Assembly: GCA_017656265.1 (NCBI GenBank)
Contig: JACDOD010000002.1
Location: forward strand, 124,001 to 188,000
Origin: Bacillaceae bacterium
Lineage (GTDB): Bacteria; Bacillota; Bacilli; Bacillales; Alkalibacillaceae
Length of the DNA: 64,000 nucleotides
Direction of reading: 5' to 3'
The translations under genes were made by a program, and so were the position numbers. The notes under the pieces are model-generated. The model ran no database searches and was not told where the DNA came from. It was given only the letters and a program-made list of their open reading frames with translations. Positions 28,813-37,419 of this stretch are shown here, piece after piece (within the stretch, counting starts at the first letter, position 1; every line of letters begins with the position of its first letter).

Positions 28813-29853
28813 ATGAAATCATTCAATATTCCCAATAAATATTTAAAACAAATTCTTGAAAACATTCAGGACGGCATCATCGTAATGAATCAAAACAGAG
28901 AAATTTTAGCGATGAATCCTTCTGCCCATCGGTTAACAGGATGGAATCCCGGTGACCATGTACCATACTGTTCATTCTGTGAATCCCGGGAAACCAAACC
29001 CGGTGAGGACAAATGTTATTTAATAGCTCGGGAAGAAGTACCGTATTTTTTGTCTCAGATGCCTGTGTATCATGGTGAAAAAATTGATGTTGAGATGAGC
29101 ACAGCTCTGATGTTTCAGGATTCGGACACCAATCAGAAGGAATACTTATTGGTTCTTCGGGATCAAACCTTGCGCCAGAAGGAAGAAGAAGTGAAGCTGT
29201 CAAAAAAAATGATTAAGCAATTGATTGAAGCTCAGGAAAATGAACATAAACGTCTGGCCCATGAACTGCACGATGGGGTGAGTCAGTCCCTTTATACTAT
29301 TTCAGTCGCAATGGAAGCTGTTGAAACACGTGTTCAAGATGAACGGCTTTTAGCGTACTTGAATGAAGTAAGGGACGAATTGGAAAACGTCATGGCGGAT
29401 ATTAAATCTTATTCCCACCAATTGCGTCCTAAATCACTGGACAGTTTAGGCTTGATTCCGACTATTCAGAGTCTTATACAGTCTGTCACACGTTCTAAGC
29501 CTGAACTGGATATTCAGCTGGAACACAATTTTAATGAACGCCTGCCGTCAGTTGTTGAGATTAATTTATACCGTGTTATTCAGGAAGCCTTGCATAATAT
29601 TTTAAAATACGCAGAAGCACGGAACGTAAAAATCCTCATCAGGAAAGAGCCCGCACAAATTTTCCTGCGAGTAAAAGATGACGGAAAGGGTTTTGATCCG
29701 GACACGGTGCAAAATGGGTTAGGAATCCAGCACATGCGGGAACGAATAGAGCAACTGGAAGGGGAATTCAGGGTACATTCAGAGCCTGGAAGAGGAACGA
29801 TAATCAGTGCAATTGCTCAGATCGTCTTTGAAGGAAGTGAGCCCGATGATTAA
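28813..29853 (+). CDS. PAS-containing sensor histidine kinase (HisKA_3/NarX-DegS family)
   Basis: PAS with CSFC-X11-C; ENEHKRLAHELHDGVSQSL; C-terminal ATPase DDGKGFD..GLGIQHMRER. Confidence 0.85.
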   Translation: MKSFNIPNKYLKQILENIQDGIIVMNQNREILAMNPSAHRLTGWNPGDHVPYCSFCESRETKPGEDKCYLIAREEVPYFLSQMPVYHGEKIDVEMSTALMFQDSDTNQKEYLLVLRDQTLRQKEEEVKLSKKMIKQLIEAQENEHKRLAHELHDGVSQSLYTISVAMEAVETRVQDERLLAYLNEVRDELENVMADIKSYSHQLRPKSLDSLGLIPTIQSLIQSVTRSKPELDIQLEHNFNERLPSVVEINLYRVIQEALHNILKYAEARNVKILIRKEPAQIFLRVKDDGKGFDPDTVQNGLGIQHMRERIEQLEGEFRVHSEPGRGTIISAIAQIVFEGSEPDD

Positions 29854-30481
29854 TTTAATGATTGTAGATGACCACGCGCTTGTACGAAAGGGAATTATTC
29901 TGCTTCTAGAAAATTATCAGGATGTTCAGGTAGTTGCCGAAAGCGGGGATGGTCATGAAGCATTAAAACTTGCTGCGAAACATGAACCGGATATTGTTTT
30001 GCTTGATATTTCCATGCCTCAAGGTTTGGACGGGTTTGCTACTGCCAAACAGCTTATTCAGCAGCAGCCGGACATTAAAATTATCCTTTTAACGATGCAC
30101 GATGAAGAAGTTTACATCCGTAAAGCGATTCAAACAGGTGCCCATGGGTATATATTGAAAAAAAGCAAGGGCAGTGACTTATACGAAGCCATTTACGAAG
30201 TGTACCATGGCAGAAAGTTTTACAAAGTCCATATCAGTGACGAACAATTACAGAAAATGTTTAATGAAGAAAAAGAACCTTCATCCATATTAACGTTAAG
30301 AGAACAGGAAATTGTTCGATTAACCGTACTGGGGTATACCAATAAAGAAATCGCTCAAAAGCTGAACATCAGCATTAAAACCGTCGAAAACCACAAGTCA
30401 AACATCATGCATAAATTGAATCTGAGGTCTAAACATGAACTGATTCAATACGGCATTAACAATCATTATATTGATGGATGA
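29846..30481 (+). CDS. NarL/LuxR-family response regulator
   Basis: Receiver IVDDHALVRKG, C-terminal LTLREQEIVRLTVLGYTNKEIAQKLNISIKTVENHKSNIMHKL; overlaps kinase stop. Confidence 0.9.
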   Translation: MINLMIVDDHALVRKGIILLLENYQDVQVVAESGDGHEALKLAAKHEPDIVLLDISMPQGLDGFATAKQLIQQQPDIKIILLTMHDEEVYIRKAIQTGAHGYILKKSKGSDLYEAIYEVYHGRKFYKVHISDEQLQKMFNEEKEPSSILTLREQEIVRLTVLGYTNKEIAQKLNISIKTVENHKSNIMHKLNLRSKHELIQYGINNHYIDG

Positions 30482-30549
30482 CCAGAAAAGGGGCTCGGAC
30501 CTAAAAAAATGAACAGTGAAAAAAGGTTAACAAATGGGCTAAAGTAAAA

Positions 30550-30593
30550 AATATCCGAACTTATTCAGTGACGATGAATCTAGTTCGGATATT
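30550..30593. repeat. Hairpin AATATCCGAACT...AGTTCGGATATT, copy 1
   Basis: Same arm sequence as 61443-61490. Confidence 0.65.
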
Positions 30594-31052
30594 TTATTTG
30601 CCTCTTTCAGTTTTACAGCCTCTTTTATTTTAACGATTGAAATTTACAATCGCTATTCATTTATGTTTCCCAAACAGTTTCATTCTGACTGAAGTTGTGC
30701 AGCACCAGAGCATACTCCATCCCATCTGTCAGCCAGTGTAATTCCCCGGATGCTTCATTTCTGTAGTTATCCCTTCTTAGATATTAATCCCCTGAAGGTT
30801 CGCCTGGTTACTATAATTCCTGTCAAAAAACTGCCTATATTCCAAAACAGGTATGGGCGGTTGACCCATTAAACGATCCTGCCATCGATCCTTTTCTTCT
30901 GCCCACTATTTTCCATATATCATTAACCCAACCTAAAATTTCCAGACGATCGGCTGTGAACTCAGTTCTCTATCCCAGCTACTTTTTATTCCCGATTGCC
31001 GTCACAATTTAGAAAAAAGTTAGTCAAGAAATGTTCATGAAAAGCCTTGATA

Positions 31053-31068
31053 TAGGGGGTTCCCCCTA
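31053..31068. promoter_or_regulatory. Dyad TAGGGG-GTTC-CCCCTA upstream of cyd operon (inside larger TATAGGGGG-TT-CCCCCTATA)
   Basis: Direct reading; matches 25110-25125. Confidence 0.65.
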
Positions 31069-31124
31069 TATTGATAGTGGTAATATGAAAATATACTGAA
31101 AGAAACAGATTAGGAGTGATTGTG

Positions 31125-31211
31125 ATGAAAAAGAAAGAAACTCTTTACTTTTGGGCAGCGTCCATTATATCTGTTGCAGGGATGGTTAGCCTTGTGTCTC
31201 TCATGTTATAG
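31125..31211 (+). CDS. 28-aa single-TM micropeptide upstream of cydA
   Basis: MKKKETLYFWAASIISVAGMVSLVSLML with RBS taggagtgattgtg. Confidence 0.6.
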   Translation: MKKKETLYFWAASIISVAGMVSLVSLML

Positions 31212-31226
31212 GGAGGTGTCATATCA

Positions 31227-32579
31227 ATGACTTATGATGCTACTATGTATAGCCGAATTTTAACCGAATTAACATTGGCTTTCCATATTATATTTGCAAC
31301 CATTGGTGTAGGGGTACCATTAATGATTGCCCTGGCTCAGTGGGTAGGTATTAAACGAAATGATAACCATTATATTATGCTTGCACGCCGATGGACCCGG
31401 GGATTTACGATTACAGTTGCAGTTGGAGTAGTAACTGGGACTGCTATCGGTCTTCAGTTAAGCCTTCTCTGGCCGAAGTTTATGGAAGCGGCCGGTCAGG
31501 TGATTGCTCTGCCGTTATTTATGGAGACATTTGCGTTTTTCTTTGAAGCTATTTTCTTAGGAATCTATATTTATACATGGAATCGATTTAAAAAGCCGAT
31601 TTATCATTTCTTGCTTTTAATTCCCGTTGCGATTGGTTCCAGTGCGTCGGCGTTTTTCATTACAACCGTGAATGCTTTTATGAATACGCCTCAAGGCTTT
31701 GAAATCGTAAATGGAGTCATTACAAATATTAATCCGATTGAAGCGATGTTTAATCCGGCTGTTCCGACAAAAGTAGGTCATGTGCTTACGTCAGCTTATA
31801 TGACCTCAGCCTTCGTACTGGCTTCACTGGCAGCCTTTCAGATGCTGAAAGGGAAAGATCATGTATATTATAAAAAAGCTCTAAAAATCACCATGATTCC
31901 TGCCATCGTATTTTCCATTGCTACAGCGGTTGTGGGAGACTTTTCCGGTAAATTTTTAGCGGATTATCAGCCGGAAAAACTGGCAGCAGCCGAGTGGCAC
32001 TTTGAAACTGAAAGTCATGCACCGTTAATTTTGTACGGTTATTTGGATGAAAATGGGGAAGTAAAAGGGGCTCTTGAAATTCCATATGCCTTAAGTATTT
32101 TGGCGGGCAACACCCCATCAACTGAAGTGATCGGGCTGAATGAATTTCCGGAAGATGAACGGCCGCCTTTATATGTCCACTATTTCTTTGATTTGATGGT
32201 TACACTGGGAATTTTATTAACGATCGTTGCATTGCTCTATGCTGTCTTGCTGAAGTGGAAACCGCATCTTGCCCACAAGAAGTGGATGCTGCGGGCCATT
32301 GTCTGGTCTGCTCCCCTGTCTTTGTTAGCTATTGAAATTGGCTGGTTCTTTGCTGAAGTGGGGAGACAGCCCTGGATTTTGAGAGGATATTTAAAAGTTT
32401 CTGAGACAGCAACCACATCCCCTCATGTGGACACACTCATTATCGTGTTTGGCTTGCTGTATATTGTTCTGACGATTGGAGCAGGTGTTGTCCTGAGAAG
32501 AATGTTTAAGAATAATCCTCCGGAACAAGAGTTAAAAGAATATGGATGGGATCACGGGGGTGAAAAGCATGTCTCTTGA
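31227..32579 (+). CDS. cydA: Cytochrome bd ubiquinol oxidase subunit I
   Basis: SRILTELTLAFHIIFATIGVGVPLMIALA; ALPLFMETFAFFFEAIFLGIY; GRQPWIL. Confidence 0.93.
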   Translation: MTYDATMYSRILTELTLAFHIIFATIGVGVPLMIALAQWVGIKRNDNHYIMLARRWTRGFTITVAVGVVTGTAIGLQLSLLWPKFMEAAGQVIALPLFMETFAFFFEAIFLGIYIYTWNRFKKPIYHFLLLIPVAIGSSASAFFITTVNAFMNTPQGFEIVNGVITNINPIEAMFNPAVPTKVGHVLTSAYMTSAFVLASLAAFQMLKGKDHVYYKKALKITMIPAIVFSIATAVVGDFSGKFLADYQPEKLAAAEWHFETESHAPLILYGYLDENGEVKGALEIPYALSILAGNTPSTEVIGLNEFPEDERPPLYVHYFFDLMVTLGILLTIVALLYAVLLKWKPHLAHKKWMLRAIVWSAPLSLLAIEIGWFFAEVGRQPWILRGYLKVSETATTSPHVDTLIIVFGLLYIVLTIGAGVVLRRMFKNNPPEQELKEYGWDHGGEKHVS

Positions 32580-33582
32580 GCTTTTGGGTATATCGGTATT
32601 ATGGATCTTTTTGTTTGGCTATGTCATCGTCGCTTCGATCGACTTCGGTGCAGGGTTCTTTATTACGTATAGTGAGTGGACCGGGCAGAAGCAGGTATTA
32701 CACAAAATTATTCAGCGGTATCTGTCTCCAGTATGGGAAGTCACGAACGTATTTCTGGTATTTTTCTTTGTCGGGATCGTCGGCTTCTTTCCGAAAACGG
32801 CCTATTACTATGGTTCAGCGCTGCTGGTTCCAGTCAGTATATCGATAATTCTGCTTGCCATTCGGGGTTCCTATTATGCATTTGGAACCTATGGGTCTAA
32901 AGATAATAAATGGTATACCTTCTTATATGGGGTTACAGGTGTGCTCATACCAGCTTCCTTAACCACGGTTTTAACCATTTCTGAAGGCGGGTATTTAACG
33001 ATTACAGACAATGGCGTTTATTTAAAATTAACGGCGCTATTAACAAGTCCGTATTCCTGGGGAGTGGTACTTCTGGCGATTGTGAGCGTTCTGTTTATCT
33101 CCGCAAGCTTTTTGACTTACTATGCTAGAAAAGCGGAGGACTCCCATGCAGAAAGTCTTTTGCGCCAGTATACCCTGGGTTGGAGTGTTCCCTCTGTCTT
33201 GATTGCGGTTATCGTCTTCTATATGCTAAAGACTCAAAATGTGGAACATTTCAATCAAATGGTTGACCTGGCGTGGATGTTTATGATTTCTCTGGCGTTT
33301 TTTATGACGGGTTTATATCTGATTTATAAACGAAAAGCTTACGGGTGGGCATTTACAGCGATCACCATGCAATATTTCTTTGCCTTCCTGGCATATGGGA
33401 TATCTCATTATCCGTACTTGCTGTATCCGGTATTAACGATTTACGACGGATTTACCAATGAAACCATGGCTATTGCACTGGTTATCGCTTTTATTGTTGG
33501 TTTGCTCTTGCTCATTCCAGCCCTGTATCTGCTGCTTCGTCTGTTCTTATTTAACCGTGACTATGTAAAAGGAACCCGTTAA
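32569..33582 (+). CDS. cydB: Cytochrome bd ubiquinol oxidase subunit II
   Basis: DFGAGFFI; multi-TM, overlaps cydA 3' end. Confidence 0.9.
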   Translation: MSLELLGISVLWIFLFGYVIVASIDFGAGFFITYSEWTGQKQVLHKIIQRYLSPVWEVTNVFLVFFFVGIVGFFPKTAYYYGSALLVPVSISIILLAIRGSYYAFGTYGSKDNKWYTFLYGVTGVLIPASLTTVLTISEGGYLTITDNGVYLKLTALLTSPYSWGVVLLAIVSVLFISASFLTYYARKAEDSHAESLLRQYTLGWSVPSVLIAVIVFYMLKTQNVEHFNQMVDLAWMFMISLAFFMTGLYLIYKRKAYGWAFTAITMQYFFAFLAYGISHYPYLLYPVLTIYDGFTNETMAIALVIAFIVGLLLLIPALYLLLRLFLFNRDYVKGTR

Positions 33583-33590
33583 AGGAGGAA

Positions 33591-33692
33591 ATGAACATGC
33601 ATCATTTTCTGATTATGTATGCACCTATATTGGTCGTTATTCTGGCCATCGTGACCGTCTTTATGTGGGGAGCGAAAAGTAAATCACTGTAA
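33591..33692 (+). CDS. cydS: CydS-like 33-aa cytochrome bd small subunit
   Basis: RBS aaaggagg; MNMHHFLIMYAPILVVILAIVTVFMWGAKSKSL, single TM immediately after cydB. Confidence 0.75.
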   Translation: MNMHHFLIMYAPILVVILAIVTVFMWGAKSKSL

Positions 33693-33701
33693 TCCATGCA
33701 G

Positions 33702-33733
33702 AAAACGGCAGGAATCGTATTCCTGCCGTTTTT
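33702..33733. terminator. Hairpin terminator after cyd operon
   Basis: AAAACGGCAGGAAT..ATTCCTGCCGTTTTT. Confidence 0.85.
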
Positions 33734-33737
33734 ATGG

Positions 33738-34310
33738 CTAAGAAAGGACTATGTGAGCGGCACTTAAAACAATGAAGATTGTTACCGTGACTATGTGAAA
33801 TTTTCGTAATGGTTTGTTTGTTTTATTCGTTGTAAGGAAAAGTCCCTGAAATAACGCAAAGATCAGGAACCCAATACTCCCTATACCAATCATTTCCCTT
33901 GGGCCAAGTTCTTTTTCATAAATGAGCATGAGAAATCCATGACTGATTGCCGCTAAAAGTGCGAGTATTCCAGCACTAACATGCCATTTGCCGGTGAGTT
34001 TAATGACTGATTGAATCGGCTTTCTTATGTGTGGGTTCTTTCTTATTTCCGGCTTTTTAAGGACATGAGGGGCTATTTTTCTTCCAGGGTAAATTGCCGC
34101 AGCAAATCCGGCTAAAGCAACAATAGACCAGCCGATGACTTCGCCGCTTTCTTCCAGAAGTTCTGACTCTTCTTCTTCCATTTCGCCGTATTCTTCTTCT
34201 TCATGGTCATCATCATCAGCCAGCACATGAATTGGATAAACAAGTAAAACAACTATACATAACAAAAATGGCAAGATCACTTGTCTCCGGTACACTTTAA
34301 TTCCCCCCAA
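33738..34310 (-). CDS. Membrane protein with acidic N-terminal linker (cytochrome b561/ferric-reductase-like topology)
   Basis: Signal peptide then DDDDHEEEEYGEMEEEESELLEE; TMs with His residues. Confidence 0.45.
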   Translation of the reverse strand: MGGIKVYRRQVILPFLLCIVVLLVYPIHVLADDDDHEEEEYGEMEEEESELLEESGEVIGWSIVALAGFAAAIYPGRKIAPHVLKKPEIRKNPHIRKPIQSVIKLTGKWHVSAGILALLAAISHGFLMLIYEKELGPREMIGIGSIGFLIFALFQGLFLTTNKTNKPLRKFHIVTVTIFIVLSAAHIVLS

Positions 34311-34463
34311 AATAAATTGAAAATGTCCTTATAACAGTATGACCAATTCGTTCCAAAATAGATCATTTTTTGTTTTGACGGATGGAGTGGTTATTTCATG
34401 TGGGAGCAAAACTTTTCCCCGCATCTTTCACAGAGATGGGGCTATTGAGCATGGATTGTGTCA

Positions 34464-35702
34464 TTAAGACAATTCGCATGCTTCCTTAAAGTATTTCGCC
34501 GCGTCTTTATACTTTCTGTCTTTGTAATATAAATCAGCCAGAAACATTAAGTTTTCCTTTAATTCATCGGCTTCCCCGTTATCAGCAAAAAAAGGAATTA
34601 CCTCATCTTGCAAATAGTTTATCAGTTTTTCTTTGCTGTTTTTTAACTTTAATTTTAATACCGTAAACTTTAGAATAAAACGATCTTTATGATGGGCATC
34701 AGCGATCTTTAACCCTTTATCAATTAAACTGGACAGCTGGTCGTGGTTGCCTTTCATGTCCTGAATTTTTGCCAGGAGGACAAGCGTATTTAATTGTTCT
34801 AATTCGTAAGGCTTGACCTCCAGCGCTTTATTCAGATAAGTTTCAGCACCAGCAATGTCATGATTCAGATATTTTAAATAGCCTAAGTTATGATAAATCC
34901 TGCCTTTCAAGTGTTTGTTCGTCTTTTCAAAATCTGAATGCAGAATCTTCGTGAAATGATTTTCTGCAGCTGTATAGTCTTTTAATAACAATGAATTTAT
35001 GCCTAACAGCAAATGACATTCCTGAATCCTTCTATGATTGATATTCTCCTGATAAAGTTTCAAAGCATCACGTGCGTACAATATGGACTTCGCCGGGTTA
35101 TGCAATCTGCTGTATGTGATAGAAAATAAGTAAAATAACTCAGGATCCATTAAATTCTTCATGTAATCTTCCGCTTTAAGCAAAAAATCCAGTGCGAGGT
35201 TTAGCAGATCTTTCTGGATATGAAAAATTCCTAAAAATTTATAATAGCGGTATTTATGCATATCGTTAAACAAATATTCTTTATCTTTGAGAACGTGAAA
35301 AACGTGTTCTGCTTCTTTTATATTTCGTTTGAACGTAAAATATCGCAGTTCATATAAACGGAAATACATTTGATAAAGGTGTCCGTCCACGTTCTCCGCC
35401 TGCTTTTTAATATCCACATACAGCTGATCAGCTTGATCTGCATCTCTTTCAACTGCAATAGACTTGAGCCATGTCTCCAGGTCCTTCAAAAAGCTCTCAT
35501 GGGGATCGATCATTAATTCGTCTTTCGTTATTCCTAATCGACCACATATACATTCTAATACTTCATCGCTTGGTGTCATATTATTGTTTTCAATCTTGCT
35601 TAAGTAGGTAACAGAGCATATGCCTTTTGCCAGATCCTGCTGCGTCATATTTTGTTTTACACGAAGATCCCTTATCACTTTTCCGATATATTGCGACATC
35701 AC
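34464..35702 (-). CDS. HTH-TPR regulator, RRNPP type, R2 (no recognisable cognate peptide gene)
   Basis: IGKVIRDLRVKQNMTQQDLAKGICSVTYLSKIENNNMTPSDEVLE followed by TPR-like helices. Confidence 0.8.
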   Translation of the reverse strand: MMSQYIGKVIRDLRVKQNMTQQDLAKGICSVTYLSKIENNNMTPSDEVLECICGRLGITKDELMIDPHESFLKDLETWLKSIAVERDADQADQLYVDIKKQAENVDGHLYQMYFRLYELRYFTFKRNIKEAEHVFHVLKDKEYLFNDMHKYRYYKFLGIFHIQKDLLNLALDFLLKAEDYMKNLMDPELFYLFSITYSRLHNPAKSILYARDALKLYQENINHRRIQECHLLLGINSLLLKDYTAAENHFTKILHSDFEKTNKHLKGRIYHNLGYLKYLNHDIAGAETYLNKALEVKPYELEQLNTLVLLAKIQDMKGNHDQLSSLIDKGLKIADAHHKDRFILKFTVLKLKLKNSKEKLINYLQDEVIPFFADNGEADELKENLMFLADLYYKDRKYKDAAKYFKEACELS

Positions 35703-35734
35703 ATTCCCCTCAATTCTAAAACTTGTGCAAGGAT

Positions 35735-36625
35735 TTATGCTTTTTCACGGATGAATGACTTCATTTCTTCCAGCTTAAATTCGTGAATAAACTTATGCTG
35801 TAATTGATTCAAATAGCTTTTACTTACCATTCCCCTGGCTCCCCGATAGATTTCCCTCGCATAATGAAAGGGAGGAGCGAGGTCTTCCTTTTTATCGATA
35901 ACCGAAAACGTAAGAACATCCCTTAACTTCTTTCCGTTACAGTCGATATCAACAAAAGCAGTACGGTAAATCCCATGATGAACGCCTTCTCTTTCAAATA
36001 AATAGTTAATGGCTTCAAAGGGGAGTCTGTAAATAATGCCTTCTACCACTCCACCGGTTTCTTTAATATCTGCTCTTCCGCCATCACTCAGATGGTAGGA
36101 GAAAGCCAGTGAGTAGTTTTCTAGCACTCCCCGCCCCAGGATATCCTGAAAATAATGATCCACTCCTGCCTTTTGAAATCGCTCATGATCCATACATGAT
36201 CCATAGGCGAAATAATAAAACGGCTGTTCTTTGTTCAGGAACTGATCTACTTTCCAGTCTCCATGCAGTACAGGTACCGTTAATATTTTTTCATGATTGG
36301 GGTGAATAACATAAACATAAGCATTAATAGTTTGTTCATCTGTGTGCACCTTTTGAATCGTTCGATCGTAAAGATTATCTCCTTTTTCACCGTAATAGCC
36401 TTCAAGTTCATCCAGTTTTTCCAGCTGTTTTTCACTAACTGCATACAGTTCACCATAGACCCGGGCTGCAGCTGACGGCTTTAATGCCGGGTAATCATGA
36501 ATGGTCCTGTACAGGTTGCCAAAAGTCCACGCCTGCTCAGCAACCAGTTCTGCCCCATCTAAGAAGTGAGCATTAGGTTCGTTTTTTCTAAGCGTGCCGT
36601 ACACAAAGACAAGGTATTGACTCAT
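35735..36625 (-). CDS. Gamma-glutamylcyclotransferase-like protein, two copies of the fold
   Basis: FVYGTLRKNEPNAHFLDGAE at N-terminus and FYYFAYGSCMDHERFQKAG in second half. Confidence 0.8.
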   Translation of the reverse strand: MSQYLVFVYGTLRKNEPNAHFLDGAELVAEQAWTFGNLYRTIHDYPALKPSAAARVYGELYAVSEKQLEKLDELEGYYGEKGDNLYDRTIQKVHTDEQTINAYVYVIHPNHEKILTVPVLHGDWKVDQFLNKEQPFYYFAYGSCMDHERFQKAGVDHYFQDILGRGVLENYSLAFSYHLSDGGRADIKETGGVVEGIIYRLPFEAINYLFEREGVHHGIYRTAFVDIDCNGKKLRDVLTFSVIDKKEDLAPPFHYAREIYRGARGMVSKSYLNQLQHKFIHEFKLEEMKSFIREKA

Positions 36626-36780
36626 AGGAGAAAAGCCCCCTTTTTATTAAACAGTATAGCATGTTGTTAAAAAAGGGATAGAAAACATTTACAAAAATAA
36701 CAAAAAAGTATAAAATATAAAATGATTTTTAATTTAATAGAATTTTTTGAAGAAAAAGGCAAAATTTGTGCAAAAAAAAG

Positions 36781-36885
36781 AGAAAGATCTCTTAGAAGAT
36801 AGAGAGAGGAGAAAGGTTTATCGGGCTATGATAAACGTATATATTGAAAGGGGTATTTACTCTCTATCTTCTTTTAGATCTTTCT
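36781..36885. repeat. Long imperfect inverted repeat (26-nt arms, 53-nt loop)
   Basis: AGAAAGATCTCTTAGAAGATAGAGAG (36781-36806) versus reverse complement of 36860-36885, 23/26 identical. Confidence 0.7.
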
Positions 36886-36973
36886 TCATTTTCAAATGGC
36901 GGTCTAACTCTTTAATCAAGGCGTCAATTTCTTTTTTCGTAATAGGCTTCTGGGCGTTTTTCGTACCATCCAC
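36857..36973 (-). CDS. Possible 38-aa charged small protein
   Basis: GTG start with GGGAGGTG RBS; VDGTKNAQKPITKKEIDALIKELDRHLKMKKDLKEDRE. Confidence 0.4.
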   Translation of the reverse strand: MDGTKNAQKPITKKEIDALIKELDRHLKMKKDLKEDRE

Positions 36974-37145
36974 CCATGTAACACCTCCCATTCCCTGCGT
37001 TGCCTTAATTATAATACAAGGGAATAAGGAAGGATACACCTTTCGACAAAAACAAAACATAGGTGTTTTTAAGGACTTTTTTTTGCTCTTAACAAAGGAC
37101 TTTTTGCCTGTAGACAAAAAATATCGGAAGGATGGGCAAAAAAAT

Positions 37146-37169
37146 AACCTGCTTATAAAAAAGCAGGTT
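37146..37169. terminator. Bidirectional hairpin terminator downstream of repeat-peptide gene
   Basis: AACCTGCTT-ATAAAA-AAGCAGGTT flanked by T runs. Confidence 0.8.
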
Positions 37170-37176
37170 TTAGTTT

Positions 37177-37368
37177 TTATAGATCTCCAAGATGAATAGA
37201 GTTGATTCCACCGACGTTACCTTCATCTGCTGCAATATAATTTAGATCGCCAATAGAATTGATTCCACCAACATTCCCCTCGTCAGCTGCAAATGGATTT
37301 AAGCCTCCAAGAGAAAAAATAAATAAACCACCAACTAATAATGAAGTTGCAAGTAATTTCTTTTTCAT
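37177..37368 (-). CDS. Secreted repeat-peptide pheromone precursor candidate, 63 aa
   Basis: MKKKLLATSLLVGGLFIFSLGGLNPF + AADEGNVGGINSI-GDLNYI + AADEGNVGGINSI-HLGDL; RBS ggaggttt; directly downstream of HTH-TPR regulator R3. Confidence 0.85.
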   Translation of the reverse strand: MKKKLLATSLLVGGLFIFSLGGLNPFAADEGNVGGINSIGDLNYIAADEGNVGGINSIHLGDL

Positions 37369-37419
37369 TATTTATAAACCTCCTTAATATTATTTATATT
37401 ATTTTAAAATAATTATAAC

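Noticed and set aside
34320-34463. 22-aa ORF (MTQSMLNSPISVKDAGKSFAPT) as cognate peptide of R2
   Set aside because: No signal-peptide-like region and no convincing RBS.
35735-36625. Tandem gamma-glutamylcyclotransferase fold as a novel fusion
   Set aside because: Two-domain proteins of this family are, to my knowledge, common in Bacilli; treated as ordinary.
36747-37199. 150-aa plus-strand ORF
   Set aside because: Runs through a terminator hairpin and across the minus-strand small ORF and inverted repeat; composition not protein-like. Only its first residues are of interest through the repeat.
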